This document shows, piece after piece, positions 34,998 to 44,765 of a DNA stretch of 64,000 bases. The notes under the pieces were generated by a model, which worked only from the letters and a program-made list of their open reading frames with translations, did not search any database and had not been told where the DNA came from. Position 1 is the first letter of the stretch. Every line of letters starts with the position of its first letter. The DNA comes from Chryseobacterium camelliae (GTDB lineage Bacteria; Bacteroidota; Bacteroidia; Flavobacteriales; Weeksellaceae), in assembly GCF_027920545.1 (NCBI RefSeq), contig NZ_CP115859.1:3007001-3071000 (forward strand), given 5' to 3'. The position numbers were made by a program, and so were the translations under genes.

Positions 34998-35981
34998 TTA
35001 TCCGTGTAGTTGCTTCCAGATCGCATCTTTTAACTCTACAAGACCTTCACCCGTTACTCCTGAGAAAAACAACGGTTGTTTGTTTTCCGGGAATTCGGCT
35101 GAAATTTCTTTCTTCAGTTCGTCATCCAAAAGATCTGCTTTTGAAACAGAAACGATGAAATCTTTATCCAGTAATTCCGGATTGTATTCTTTCAATTCGT
35201 TTTCCAAAATTTTAAACTCCTGGAAATGATCTTCAGAATCTGCTGGAATTAAAAACAATAAAATTGAATTTCTTTCAATATGTCTTAAGAATCTGTGACC
35301 AAGGCCTTTACCCTCCGCGGCCCCTTCGATAATCCCGGGAATATCTGCCATTACAAAAGATTTGTAATTTCTGTAATCCACAATTCCTAAATTGGGTGTT
35401 AAGGTGGTAAACGCATAATCCGCGATTTTCGGTTTTGCAGCAGAAACAGCAGATAAAAGAGTAGATTTTCCGGCATTCGGGAAACCGACAAGACCTACAT
35501 CCGCCAAAATTTTAAGCTCGAAAATAACATAACCTTCCTGTCCTTCCATTCCCGGTTGTGCAAATCTTGGAGTCTGGTTTGTAGAAGATTTGAAGTGTTC
35601 GTTTCCTTTTCCACCCATTCCACCTTCCATAAGGATGATTTCCTGCCCGTCTTCTAAAATTTCGCCGATGATTTCTCCATCTTCATTTTTAGCGATAGTC
35701 CCGATCGGAACTTCAATATAAACATCAGCTCCATAAGCTCCAGTTAGCTGGTTTTTTCCTCCGTTTTCACCACGTTCCGCTTTTACGTGACGGGTATAAC
35801 GAAGAGGTAGTAAAGTCCATTCATTGCCGTTTCCTTTCATAATGATGTGTCCGCCGCGACCTCCGTCACCACCATCAGGACCTCCTTTAGGAATATACTT
35901 TTCACGGCGAAGATGCGCAGAACCTGCACCTCCGTGACCGCTTTTACAATGAATCTTTACGTAATCTACAAAATTTGACAT
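34998..35981 (-). CDS. obgE: GTPase ObgE/CgtA
   Basis: A 327-residue essential GTPase of ribosome assembly and stress control. Residues 1-158 form the glycine-rich Obg fold ([31 protein letters not shown]). The G domain follows: G1 GFPNAGKST at 166-174, switch region [10 protein letters not shown]3 [17 protein letters not shown]4 VSKADLLD (an SKAD variant of NKxD) and a G5-like region SGVTGEGL. There is no long C-terminal extension, as is usual in this phylum. It lies upstream of a terminator and 64 bases downstream of adk on the same strand. Confidence 0.96.
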   Translation of the reverse strand: MSNFVDYVKIHCKSGHGGAGSAHLRREKYIPKGGPDGGDGGRGGHIIMKGNGNEWTLLPLRYTRHVKAERGENGGKNQLTGAYGADVYIEVPIGTIAKNEDGEIIGEILEDGQEIILMEGGMGGKGNEHFKSSTNQTPRFAQPGMEGQEGYVIFELKILADVGLVGFPNAGKSTLLSAVSAAKPKIADYAFTTLTPNLGIVDYRNYKSFVMADIPGIIEGAAEGKGLGHRFLRHIERNSILLFLIPADSEDHFQEFKILENELKEYNPELLDKDFIVSVSKADLLDDELKKEISAEFPENKQPLFFSGVTGEGLVELKDAIWKQLHG

Positions 35982-36045
35982 ATAGTTTAGTTGTCAGTTA
36001 ATGGTTGTCAGTTGATTGTGATTGCTGTCAACGATCAACTGTAAT

Positions 36046-36624
36046 CTATTTTACTTTTTCTACTTCAGCAAAAAGTTTTTCAGAGATTTCATTAATATCT
36101 CCAACACCGTTGATCTCCACATATTTACCTTGTTGTTTGTACAACTCGGCTACTTCTGCTGTTTTTGCGTAGTATTCTTTTATTCTGTTTTCGATGATCT
36201 CAACATTGCTGTCATCTGATCTTCCGCTGATTTCCCCTCTTTTCAATAGCCTTTCAACCAAAATTGAATCTTCCACTACCAAAGAAAGACAAACGTCGAT
36301 CTCGTCATTTAATTCCTCTTTTACGATTTTTTCCAAAGCTTCTGTCTGAACAGCAGTTCTTGGATATCCGTCGAAAATGAATCCTGCTGCATCCGTAGGC
36401 TTTCTGATCTCGTCAATCAGCATATCTGTTGTTACCTGATCCGGAACCAATTCTCCTTTATCGATGTATGATTTTGCCAGTTTCCCAAGCTCAGTGTCGT
36501 TTTTCATATTGAATCTGAAAAGATCACCTGTTGAGATTTGCTTTAAATTAAATTTCTCGATTAAGTTTTGTGCTTGAGTTCCTTTTCCACTTCCTGGAGG
36601 GCCAAACAGAACAATGTTTATCAT
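36046..36624 (-). CDS. adk: adenylate kinase
   Basis: A 192-residue enzyme that interconverts ATP + AMP and 2 ADP. The P-loop GPPGSGKGTQAQ is at residues 8-19; STGDLFR, the DGYPRTAVQ block (normally DGFPR) and GRSDD follow. There is no long zinc-LID domain, so it is of the short type common in Bacteroidota. I start at ATG 36624 (MINIVLFGPPGSGKG), because the longer frame from 36675 adds 17 basic residues that are unlike the family. It is followed by obgE and preceded by hpt on the same strand. Confidence 0.95.
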   Translation of the reverse strand: MINIVLFGPPGSGKGTQAQNLIEKFNLKQISTGDLFRFNMKNDTELGKLAKSYIDKGELVPDQVTTDMLIDEIRKPTDAAGFIFDGYPRTAVQTEALEKIVKEELNDEIDVCLSLVVEDSILVERLLKRGEISGRSDDSNVEIIENRIKEYYAKTAEVAELYKQQGKYVEINGVGDINEISEKLFAEVEKVK

Positions 36625-36778
36625 AATGTTGTTTTGCTTCCGACGATTGGCGGCTGGCTTTTGGCTTTTTACCATGAGCTTACCTGCTTTTAGCCTTTAG
36701 CGTTTTTAAGTTATTATTAAATTTATTTCTTTATTTTACTTTTTGAGCTAAAAGCTATCAGCTAATAGCCAACAGCGT

Positions 36779-37333
36779 TTAATGGTTGATTTGTCCGTCT
36801 TCTAATTGATATAAATCCGATAAATTTCTACCCAATTCATCATAATCTAATCCGTAACCTAGAACAAATTTGTTTGGAATTTCTTTTCCGATATAATCCA
36901 GTTTGAAATCTTTCTTATATACTTCAGGTTTCAACAGGAATGAAGCAATTTTTACAGATTTCGGACGCTGGGTTTCGTTAAAATATTTAAAAAGACTTTC
37001 AACGGTATTTCCAGTATCTACGATGTCTTCTACAAGGATAATATGGCGGTCTTTTACATCTTTCGTCAGTTCCATTTTCTGGTAAACGATTCCTGTAGAT
37101 TCAGTTCCTACATAAGAACTCATCTGGATGAAAGCAATCTCACATTCTCCCGGATAATGCTTTAAAAGGTCTGAGAAAAACATAATTACCCCGTTCAAAA
37201 CTCCAATAAAAACAGGAACTTCATCCTTATAATCTTCATAAATTTTTAAAGCCGTAGCTTTTACAATCTCCTGAATTTCGGCATCCTTCAAATAAGGAAC
37301 AAAAGTTTTGTCGTGAACTTTAATACTTTCCAT
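36779..37333 (-). CDS. hpt: hypoxanthine phosphoribosyltransferase
   Basis: A 184-residue purine-salvage enzyme that transfers phosphoribose from PRPP to hypoxanthine or guanine. The PRPP-binding signature HIILVEDIVDTGNTVESL is intact. The catalytic flexible loop region (YVGTESTGIVYQK), the PKSVKIASFLLKPEVYK strand and the base-binding FVLGYGLDYDELGRNL segment are also present. Length is normal. It is followed by adk on the same strand with a 154-base gap that contains short AGCTAAAAGC-type repeats. A minus-strand TAACTTTG box lies upstream. Confidence 0.94.
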   Translation of the reverse strand: MESIKVHDKTFVPYLKDAEIQEIVKATALKIYEDYKDEVPVFIGVLNGVIMFFSDLLKHYPGECEIAFIQMSSYVGTESTGIVYQKMELTKDVKDRHIILVEDIVDTGNTVESLFKYFNETQRPKSVKIASFLLKPEVYKKDFKLDYIGKEIPNKFVLGYGLDYDELGRNLSDLYQLEDGQINH

Positions 37334-37352
37334 AAAAATTTTTAGTAGGCTG

Positions 37353-37360
37353 CAAAGTTA
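37353..37360 (-). promoter_or_regulatory. -7 promoter box of hpt
   Basis: TAACTTTG on the minus strand, 19 bases before the hpt ATG. No clear -33 element. Confidence 0.45.
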
Positions 37361-37470
37361 AGGATTTTTGATGAAAATATTTTATGACTTTTAAGGGGTT
37401 GGTCATCTGTGTTTTTGTTTAAATACAAATCTCCATGAATATTTTCAAAATGACGTATGGAAGCGTTCTC

Positions 37471-37805
37471 ACTGTCATCTGAACGAGCGTAGCGGAGTGA
37501 AGAATCTATTTTAAGTATTGTTTGGAACATTTTATAAGATTGCTTCGTCACTTCGCTCCTCGCAATGACAACGTTACTGGAATTCCCCTCCCTTGGAGGG
37601 GTGGCAAAAATTTCAAGGAAATTTTTGACGGGGTGGTTTAAAACACAACCATTTCCTAGCCCGGATAGAAACGGTTACCCCGCAATAAGCGATGGAAAAA
37701 TGTTGGCATGAGGAGTATGAGTGGATAGCCGGAAAAAGCTACAAAAAAGAAAGAAAGTTTACAATATTGAGAATAGAGATTCTTCTTTCGTCAGAATGAC
37801 AATGG
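37471..37805. repeat. cluster of dispersed intergenic repeat elements
   Basis: This stretch within the gene-free 37334-37952 interval is built from several elements that look like family repeats. (a) 37471-37510, GTCATCTGAACGAGCGTAGC type. (b) 37538-37570, CTTCGCTCCTCGCAATGAC type. (c) 37580-37640, CCCCTCCCTTGGAGGGG followed by GACGGGGTGGTTTA. (d) 37656-37740, bounded by CCCGGATAGAAACGG and GTGGATAGCCGG. (e) 37776-37805, CTTTCGTCAGAATGAC. Elements of these kinds recur between genes in many Bacteroidota genomes. No coding frame is present. Confidence 0.65.
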
Positions 37806-37952
37806 ATATAAATTTTGAAATATTTTAAAATTCCTATCTTTGTCACTTACAAAACCCAAAATATCAGGATGTAGGATACAATTTCTTTCAGATTTCATAA
37901 GTGATAACAAATAAAGTTATTGCAGTTTTAACTTTAATTACAGAAAGAAATT

Positions 37953-39542
37953 ATGCTTTTTTTACACGGTATATCCTTTGGGTTTCCTGCAGGGAATCTA
38001 CTTTTTAATTCTATTCATTTAACGATACCATCACATACAAAATCGGCTTTGGTCGGAAGCAACGGCATGGGAAAATCGACCTTGCTGAAAATCATAGCCA
38101 ATGAAATTGAACCATTGGAAGGAACGATTAATATTCAGGGCGATCTATTTTATGTTCCGCAGATGTTCGGGAATTTTAATGATCTGACCGTTGCAGAATG
38201 TTTAAAAATTGACAAAAAACTCGATGCACTTCAAAAAATTACGAACGGGAAAGTGGATGAAATCTATTTTGAAACACTGAATGACGATTGGGAAATCGAA
38301 GAACGTTGTCAACAGGCTTTACAATATTGGAAACTTGAAAAATTAAATTTGAATCAAAAATTAGAAAGCCTGAGTGGTGGACAAAAAACAAAGGTTTTTC
38401 TTGCCGGAATTCAAATCAACCAGCCTGACATTATTTTACTGGACGAACCGACCAATCATCTTGATCTGGAAGGTCGGAATCTTTTGTATGATTGTATTGA
38501 AAAAACTGCTTCGACCGTTGTGATTGTAAGTCACGATCGTACTTTGCTGAATTTAGTTGATACGATTTTTGAGCTAAGCAATCAGGGAATTTCGACCTAT
38601 GGCGGAAATTATGATTTTTATGCCGAACAAAAAGAAATTGAGAATGAAGCCTTGCAAAACGATATTCATTCCAAAGAACGGGCGCTGAAAAAGGCAAAAG
38701 AAAAGGAAAGAGAAACACTTGAACGAAAGCAAAAACTCGATGCAAGAGGAAAAGGGAAGCAGGAAAAATCGGGGGTGGCGAGAATTATGATGAATACGCT
38801 GCGAAATAATGCCGAGAAAAATTCTTCAAAACTAAAATCTGTTCATGCCGAGAAAATCAATGATATTTCCGGGGATTTGCGGGATTTGCGTCTGTCTGTG
38901 AGAAATACGGATCAGATGAAAGTAAATTTTAATGATTCGAATCTGCATTCGGGGAAAATTTTGATTTCGGCAAAGGAAATTAATTTTAGATATGATGAAG
39001 AAAACCTTTGGAAAGAAAATCTCAATCTTGAAATTCGAAGTGGTGACCGGATTTCCATTAAAGGTTCGAACGGTTCAGGAAAAACGACTTTGATTAAGCT
39101 GCTGTTAGGAGATTTGCAACCTTCTGCCGGAACGATTTCGAGGTCGGATTTTAACACGATTTATATTGATCAGGAATATTCTCTGATTGATAAAAATGCG
39201 ACTGTTTATGATTTTGTCCAACAATTCAACGATAATACGTTGCAGGAATCTGAAGTGAAAACCTTATTGTCAAGATTTTTATTCAGAAAAGAAACCTGGA
39301 ACAAAAAATGTGATGTTCTGAGTGGTGGAGAAAGGCTGCGATTGCTTCTGTGCGGACTTTCCATCAGCAATAAAGCGCCTGACATGATTATTCTCGATGA
39401 ACCGACAAATAATTTAGACCTTCAAAATGTGGAAATTCTGACGAATTCTATTAAAGATTATCAAGGAACTTTAGTGGTGATTTCGCATGATGGGGTGTTT
39501 TTGGAGGAGATTGGGGTGGGTCGTGAAGTTGTTTTTGGATAA
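37953..39542 (+). CDS. ABC-F family ATPase (translation/ribosome-associated)
   Basis: A 529-residue soluble protein with two ABC domains and no membrane segment. Domain 1 has GSNGMGKST, LSGGQKTK and LDEPTNHLD. The charged interdomain linker (about residues 225-310, ERALKKAKEKERETLERKQK) fits the ABC-F P-site tRNA-interaction motif region. Domain 2 has GSNGSGKTT, LSGGERLR and LDEPTNNLD. ABC-F proteins act on the ribosome, either in housekeeping (EttA/Uup types) or in antibiotic protection; sequence alone does not decide which. It stands alone after the repeat block and ends before a double-hairpin terminator. Confidence 0.9.
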   Translation: MLFLHGISFGFPAGNLLFNSIHLTIPSHTKSALVGSNGMGKSTLLKIIANEIEPLEGTINIQGDLFYVPQMFGNFNDLTVAECLKIDKKLDALQKITNGKVDEIYFETLNDDWEIEERCQQALQYWKLEKLNLNQKLESLSGGQKTKVFLAGIQINQPDIILLDEPTNHLDLEGRNLLYDCIEKTASTVVIVSHDRTLLNLVDTIFELSNQGISTYGGNYDFYAEQKEIENEALQNDIHSKERALKKAKEKERETLERKQKLDARGKGKQEKSGVARIMMNTLRNNAEKNSSKLKSVHAEKINDISGDLRDLRLSVRNTDQMKVNFNDSNLHSGKILISAKEINFRYDEENLWKENLNLEIRSGDRISIKGSNGSGKTTLIKLLLGDLQPSAGTISRSDFNTIYIDQEYSLIDKNATVYDFVQQFNDNTLQESEVKTLLSRFLFRKETWNKKCDVLSGGERLRLLLCGLSISNKAPDMIILDEPTNNLDLQNVEILTNSIKDYQGTLVVISHDGVFLEEIGVGREVVFG

Positions 39543-39571
39543 AAATATTTCTTTTGTAAACTCTAAACCTA

Positions 39572-39631
39572 ACAGGTTTTTAAAACCTGTAATTATATAA
39601 ACGTCATAGGTTTCTAAAACCTATGACGTTT
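39572..39631 (+). terminator. two successive hairpins after the ABC-F gene
   Basis: ACAGGTTTT/AAAACCTGT (39572-39590), then a perfect 15-base AAACGTCATAGGTTT/AAACCTATGACGTTT (39599-39631) with T-rich flank. The remaining sequence to 39845 is AT-rich leader of purA. Confidence 0.7.
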
Positions 39632-39788
39632 AATTTTGTAAAATATTTTGATCAATTTTAATTTTCTTTAAAGAAATTCTCAATGTCACTCTCTATAATC
39701 TTCTGTGAAATATACATAATTATAATAATGAAATTTTAACTCCAACCTCATGATTTCCACCCCACCCAAAAATAAAATCCGCCACAAA

Positions 39789-39820
39789 TTTGCTCACCCA
39801 ATTTTTTAAAAGTAATTTTG
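39789..39820 (+). promoter_or_regulatory. purA promoter
   Basis: TTTG (39789-39792) and TAATTTTG (39813-39820) are 20 bases apart, a good flavobacterial promoter. The ATG follows 25 bases later. Confidence 0.7.
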
Positions 39821-39845
39821 CATGAATCTAAAATAAAAGAAAAAT

Positions 39846-41132
39846 ATGTCAACTTACGTAGTTGTAGGTCTTCAGTATGGAGATGAAGGTAAAGGAAAAA
39901 TCACGGATGTTTTATCGGCAAAATCGGATTACGTTGTACGTTTCCAGGGTGGAGACAACGCGGGTCACACGGTTTATGTAGGAGATGAGAAATTCGTTTT
40001 GCACCTTCTTCCATCGGGAGTTCTTCAGTGCAAAGGGAAATGTATCATTGCAAACGGAGTAGTGGTAAATCCTAAATCTTTCATTAAGGAGGTGAATCAG
40101 ATTGAAAGCAAAGGCTTGAAAACTGACCACATTTTCATCAGCAGAAGAGCGCATGTCATCATGCCTTACCACATTCTTTTGGATACTTACCGTGAAGAAG
40201 AACACGGAGGAACGCAGATCGGAACGACGAAGAAAGGAATCGGACCTTGCTACGAAGATAAAATTGCAAGAGTTGGTATCAGAATGATCGACCTCCTGAA
40301 CCCTGAAATTTTAAGAGACAAAATCGAGAAAAACTTAAAAATTAAGAACTCTCTTTTTGAAAAATATTACGGAAAACCGACATTAGACGTTGAAGAAATT
40401 TACAACGAATATTTAGAAATCGGGAAACAGCTTCAAGACAGAATTGTTGATACGGAACTGGAATTAAATGAAGCGATCAGAGACGGTAAAAACGTTTTAT
40501 TTGAAGGAGCGCAGGCTTTGATGCTGGATATCGACTTCGGAACCTATCCGTACGTAACTTCATCTTCTCCATCTACAGGAGGAGTTTGCTCAGGAGCAGG
40601 AGTTCCGCCAACTTCCCTTCAAAACCTTATTGGTGTTGCAAAAGCATACTGTACAAGAGTTGGAAACGGGCCTTTCCCGTCCGAATTAGATAACGAATTG
40701 GGTGAAAAAATCAGACAGATCGGTGGCGAATTCGGTGCTACGACAGGAAGACCAAGAAGAACAGGCTGGTTAGACCTTGTTTCTTTGAAACATGCTTGTA
40801 TGATCAATGGAATTAATAACTTAGTGATTACAAAATTAGACGTTCTTACAGGAATTGAAAACCTGAAAGTCGTTACCCATTATAAAACTGAAGACGGAAA
40901 GATCATTGATTATTTCACTTCTTCAACAGAAAAACTATACAACTACGAACCAATCTATCAGGATCTGCCGGGCTGGAACGAGGATATCACCAAAGCAAGA
41001 AGCTATGATGAGCTTCCGCAAACGGCTCAGGAATACATCGAGTTTATCGAGAAGTATTTGGGAATCAACGTTTATTTGGTTTCTGTTGGTCCTGAAAGAA
41101 GCCAGAACATTATCAGAAAAGAATTATTCTAA
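39846..41132 (+). CDS. purA: adenylosuccinate synthetase
   Basis: A 428-residue enzyme of AMP synthesis (IMP + Asp + GTP). It starts VVVGLQYGDEGKGKITDVL with the GDEGKGK P-loop. RFQGGDNAGHTVY, the GIGPCYEDK segment, LFEGAQALMLDIDFGTYPYVTSS and GEFGATTGRPRRTGWLD are full PurA signatures. Length is normal. It has its own promoter and a strong terminator, so it is monocistronic. Confidence 0.97.
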   Translation: MSTYVVVGLQYGDEGKGKITDVLSAKSDYVVRFQGGDNAGHTVYVGDEKFVLHLLPSGVLQCKGKCIIANGVVVNPKSFIKEVNQIESKGLKTDHIFISRRAHVIMPYHILLDTYREEEHGGTQIGTTKKGIGPCYEDKIARVGIRMIDLLNPEILRDKIEKNLKIKNSLFEKYYGKPTLDVEEIYNEYLEIGKQLQDRIVDTELELNEAIRDGKNVLFEGAQALMLDIDFGTYPYVTSSSPSTGGVCSGAGVPPTSLQNLIGVAKAYCTRVGNGPFPSELDNELGEKIRQIGGEFGATTGRPRRTGWLDLVSLKHACMINGINNLVITKLDVLTGIENLKVVTHYKTEDGKIIDYFTSSTEKLYNYEPIYQDLPGWNEDITKARSYDELPQTAQEYIEFIEKYLGINVYLVSVGPERSQNIIRKELF

Positions 41133-41151
41133 GATCATTTTAGATATTTTA

Positions 41152-41178
41152 AGTCCCGCTTTTTAGCGGGATTTTTTG
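41152..41178 (+). terminator. purA terminator
   Basis: AGTCCCGCT/AGCGGGATT stem, TTTT loop, then TTTTTG. Confidence 0.88.
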
Positions 41179-41360
41179 TTTTTATATATGCTTTGAAAAT
41201 GTATTTATTGCATAGTTAATTTTGAATATTTTTATATATTGTTTGGTTTTGGTGTTAGGTTGATAAATTTTTGGCAAATATTTTGATTAGGTTTTCATGA
41301 TTAGTTGTCAGTATTTGAAAAACTGATAATTTTATTTTTTAACAGTTTAAATTTTTAGTG

Positions 41361-42203
41361 ATGAAACACCCACACCAAAATCAGGAATTTCGTTTTAATG
41401 AAGTTTTATTTGAAGGCCGCAACAAAGAATACGGCGCTTATGTTTTAAGAAATGAATCAGACAGAATATTAACAAGAGCACTTTTTGTAGGTGTGAGTTT
41501 ATTGGCTGCAGTTTCTATTACTCCATTTGTGATTAATGCATTCAAGTCGGAACCTGTGATTGACAGGACTGTTTATGATGGAGGGCATATCTTTAAACAA
41601 GTAGATGTGCCTGAGAAAGATCCTCCTGCTCAGGTAAAAACACAACCTGCTCCTGAAAAAATAAAAACAATCGACAAGACTGTACCGGAGCCTAAAGCAA
41701 TAGTAACGAATGAGAAAAAGGATACTCCAAAAGATAATTTGAATGCGGTTGCAAGCACTCAGACCTCTGAAGGAAAAGAAATTACCACGCCAACCTATAT
41801 ACCAATTGCACCTCCAACAAATGGTAATGGTACTTCTAAAGAAAATGTAGTTACAAAAGTGGAGCCCAAAGAAGATCCATATAAAATTGTTGACAGTAAA
41901 GATTTAGGACAAGAAGCTGTTTTTGTAGGTGGAGTTGATTCTTTCAGAAATAAAGTAATGAATAACTTTGACGGTTCCGGATTTGGTTCTGATGATGTGA
42001 TGAGAACAACAATCACGTTTATTGTCGAAAAAGACGGAACAATCTCAGGAATTAAAGCTACCGGTTCGGATGCTGATTTTAACAATGAGGCAATAAGAAC
42101 GATTAAATATATCAAAGGCAAATGGACACCGGCAAAAAATAAACAAGGTGAATTCGTTAGAAGCTATTTCAAATTTCCTATATCGATGAAGTTTGATAAT
42201 TAA
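41361..42203 (+). CDS. energy transducer TonB-family protein
   Basis: A 280-residue inner-membrane protein. The N-terminal HPHQNQEFRFNEVLFEGRNK motif with KEYGAYVLR is typical of Bacteroidota TonB proteins. One transmembrane helix follows (about residues 36-56). A Pro/Lys-rich periplasmic spacer (about 75-165) leads to a C-terminal TonB domain (about 190-280; TITFIVEKDGTISGIKATG, then AIRTIKYIKGKWTPA and a FKFPISMKF end). It would pass proton-motive energy to outer-membrane receptors. The ATG at 41361 is used; a GTG directly before it is less likely. No ExbBD genes are adjacent. Confidence 0.87.
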   Translation: MKHPHQNQEFRFNEVLFEGRNKEYGAYVLRNESDRILTRALFVGVSLLAAVSITPFVINAFKSEPVIDRTVYDGGHIFKQVDVPEKDPPAQVKTQPAPEKIKTIDKTVPEPKAIVTNEKKDTPKDNLNAVASTQTSEGKEITTPTYIPIAPPTNGNGTSKENVVTKVEPKEDPYKIVDSKDLGQEAVFVGGVDSFRNKVMNNFDGSGFGSDDVMRTTITFIVEKDGTISGIKATGSDADFNNEAIRTIKYIKGKWTPAKNKQGEFVRSYFKFPISMKFDN

Positions 42204-42341
42204 TATCTCGATAATAAATCTTGACAGTTATCCACAAAGAATTTTTTTTGTGGATAATTTTTTTTATTGCTAAAAGTCTTATTAACAATATTTTAACTCT
42301 ATTTTTGATTTTACCAGTCACCTAGAGCAAAGAAAAAAGTG

Positions 42342-42349
42342 TATTTTTG
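42342..42349 (+). promoter_or_regulatory. -7 promoter box of parA
   Basis: TATTTTTG, 18 bases before the chosen ATG of parA. It overlaps a TTG that would otherwise extend the frame, supporting the later start. Confidence 0.5.
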
Positions 42350-42367
42350 AATCTTAAAGTTCTAAGA

Positions 42368-43141
42368 ATGGCAAAAATCATAGGTATCGCTAATCAAAAA
42401 GGAGGTGTTGGAAAAACTACAACCGCAGTGAATTTAGCAGCAGCATTAGGGGTATTGGAAAAGAAAATATTAATCATTGATGCTGATCCTCAGGCGAATG
42501 CTACCTCAGGTTTAGGAGTTGATGATGTTCAGTATTCTACATACAATTTATTGGAGCACAGTATTGATACAAGAAGCTGTATCAAGCAGACTGCTACGCC
42601 TAATTTGGATATCGTGCCCTCTCATATCGATTTGGTAGCAGCTGAAATTGAGCTGGTAGACAAAGACAACCGTGAATATATGCTGAAAAAAGCATTGGAA
42701 AGCGTAAGAAATGATTACGATTATATCATTATCGATTGTGCCCCGAGTTTAGGTTTGATCACAGTAAATGCGCTTACTGCTGCAGATTCTGTAATTATCC
42801 CGATTCAGTGTGAATATTTTGCATTGGAAGGGTTGGGTAAATTGTTGAATACCATTAAAAACGTTCAGAAAATCCATAATAAAGATTTAGATATTGAAGG
42901 ACTTCTTTTGACGATGTACGACAGCAGATTGAGATTATCCAATCAGGTTGTGGAAGAAGTCAACTCACATTTCCCTGAAATGGTATTTGAAACCATCATC
43001 AGCAGAAACGTAAGATTGAGTGAAGCTCCGAGTTTTGGAGAAAGTATTCTGAACTATGATGCGGAAAGTAAAGGAGCGGTTCAGTACATTCAGCTGGCAG
43101 AAGAAGTATTGCTGAAGAACGAAAAATTAGTAAAGAATTAA
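42368..43141 (+). CDS. parA: chromosome-partitioning ATPase ParA/Soj
   Basis: A 257-residue Walker-type ATPase. It starts MAKIIGIANQKGGVGKTTTA with the deviant Walker A KGGVGKTT. Then come ILIIDADPQANATSG, DYIIIDCAPSLGLIT and the conserved IPIQCEYFALEGL. It works with ParB to separate replicated chromosome origins. The ATG at 42368 gives the standard N-terminus; a TTG at 42347 would begin inside the promoter. It is first of a conserved parA-parB-DUF5683 group. Confidence 0.95.
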   Translation: MAKIIGIANQKGGVGKTTTAVNLAAALGVLEKKILIIDADPQANATSGLGVDDVQYSTYNLLEHSIDTRSCIKQTATPNLDIVPSHIDLVAAEIELVDKDNREYMLKKALESVRNDYDYIIIDCAPSLGLITVNALTAADSVIIPIQCEYFALEGLGKLLNTIKNVQKIHNKDLDIEGLLLTMYDSRLRLSNQVVEEVNSHFPEMVFETIISRNVRLSEAPSFGESILNYDAESKGAVQYIQLAEEVLLKNEKLVKN

Positions 43142-43170
43142 AGCAAATAGCCAAAAGCTAAAAGCAAAAT

Positions 43171-44061
43171 ATGAAGGATAAAAAAAGAGCGATGGGGCGC
43201 GGTTTAGGTGCTATTCTTAGTGCTGAATCCAAAGCGACGATTAATTCTGCTACCGATGTGGGAGCAGATAAATTTGTGGGAAATATTGTTGAAGTATCCA
43301 TAGAAGATATTTATCCGAATTCCACCCAGCCAAGAACTTATTTTGATGAAAAAGCATTGAACGAACTTGCTCAGTCTATCAAAAACCTAGGCATTATTCA
43401 GCCTGTTACTTTAAGAAAAGACGGAGAAAGATTCGAAATTATATCGGGGGAAAGACGTTTCAGGGCAAGTAAAATTGCAGGTCTTACCAGTATTCCTGCC
43501 TATATTCGTTTGGTGAATGATCAGGAGCTTTTGGAAATGGCTCTTGTTGAAAACATTCAGAGAGAAGATCTGGATGCCATTGAAATTGCACTTACTTATC
43601 ACAGGCTTTTAGAAGAAATTGGTTTAACGCAGGAAAATCTTAGCCAAAGAGTAGGGAAAGACAGAAGTACCATTACCAACTCGATCAGGCTTTTAAGATT
43701 AAGCCCGGATATTCAGAATGCCATCAGGAGCGGAGAGATTTCTGCAGGGCATGGTAGAGCAATCATTAGTCTGGAGAATGAAGAACATCAGCAGATTTTA
43801 TTTGATTTAATCATTAAAGAACAATTGAACGTTCGTCAGGCTGAACAAGCGGCTACAGCGTTGAAAAATCCGAAATCACCGGCTGCCAAAAGAGCAAAAG
43901 CAGAACTTTCCAATAATTATAAGAGAGTTCAGAAAACAATCTCTGATATTTTAGATGTAAAAGTGGAGATCAAAACCTCCGGAAATGGTAAAAAAGGTAA
44001 AATTGTTCTGGATTTCAAAAATGAAGACGAGCTGGAATATATTTTATCCCATATAAAATAA
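43171..44061 (+). CDS. parB: chromosome-partitioning protein ParB
   Basis: A 296-residue DNA-binding CTPase-type ParB. The start MKDKKRAMGRGLGAILS carries the ParA-stimulating basic N-terminus. The ParB N-domain has PRTYFDEKALNELAQSIKNL, the CTP-binding box GERRFRASKIAG, and ENIQREDLDAIEIA. A helix-turn-helix follows (LSQRVGKDRSTITNSIRLLRL), then a C-terminal dimer domain. It is 29 bases after parA. I did not find an obvious parS palindrome inside the window. Confidence 0.95.
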   Translation: MKDKKRAMGRGLGAILSAESKATINSATDVGADKFVGNIVEVSIEDIYPNSTQPRTYFDEKALNELAQSIKNLGIIQPVTLRKDGERFEIISGERRFRASKIAGLTSIPAYIRLVNDQELLEMALVENIQREDLDAIEIALTYHRLLEEIGLTQENLSQRVGKDRSTITNSIRLLRLSPDIQNAIRSGEISAGHGRAIISLENEEHQQILFDLIIKEQLNVRQAEQAATALKNPKSPAAKRAKAELSNNYKRVQKTISDILDVKVEIKTSGNGKKGKIVLDFKNEDELEYILSHIK

Positions 44062-44712
44062 ATGAAGAAAATATTTTTCACATTTTTTCTGTGTCTGTTC
44101 GCAGTCTCTTATTCACAAGTAATACCTAATGATACCATTAAGGCAGACTCTCTTGCGAGCAAGGAAATAACACCCTTGGAACAATCTAAAAAAAATCTGA
44201 AATCGGAAGCAAAAATTGTAGAAGATTTAGAAAGCGCAAACGGACCTACCAAAAAAACAATGAAGCTTAATCCTACAAGAGCAGGGCTATATTCTGCTGT
44301 TTTACCAGGATTAGGACAATATTACAATAAAAAATACTGGAAAATTCCTATCGTGTGGGGAGCTGTAGGAACGGGAGTAGGAATTGCCATATGGAATGAT
44401 AACCAGTACAAAAAATACCGAGAATATTATATCGCCAAATTAAACGGCACTCCCAATGAATTTATAGACAGCAGACCTTGGCTGGATAAAACAGCTTTAG
44501 GAAACGTACAAGACAGAGCAAAAAGACAAAGAGATTACGCGATTGCAATCACAGGACTGATTTATATTCTAAATATTGTAGATGCGGTGGTAGATTCCCA
44601 CCTTTATGAAAGCCGCCACGATCCGGATCTGTCTTTTGCACCTGCCGTTATTCAGGATCAATATGGGATTAACCCACCTAAAACGGGTTTAAGTTTAAGT
44701 TATAGATTTTAA
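44062..44712 (+). CDS. DUF5683 domain-containing exported protein
   Basis: A 216-residue protein starting on the base after the parB stop codon. The signal peptide is MKKIFFTFFLCLFAVSYSQ. The family core is PTRAGLYSAVLPGLGQYYNKKYWKIPIVWG with following hydrophobic segments and a VDAVVDSHLYE motif, and the C-terminus ends GLSLSYRF, like an outer-membrane strand. DUF5683 genes commonly follow parB in Flavobacteriia. Function unknown; an envelope location is inferred. Confidence 0.88.
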   Translation: MKKIFFTFFLCLFAVSYSQVIPNDTIKADSLASKEITPLEQSKKNLKSEAKIVEDLESANGPTKKTMKLNPTRAGLYSAVLPGLGQYYNKKYWKIPIVWGAVGTGVGIAIWNDNQYKKYREYYIAKLNGTPNEFIDSRPWLDKTALGNVQDRAKRQRDYAIAITGLIYILNIVDAVVDSHLYESRHDPDLSFAPAVIQDQYGINPPKTGLSLSYRF

Positions 44713-44765
44713 CAAATTGTACAGAATTTTCTAAAATTTTGGATCATTAAATAATAGTAAAGTAT

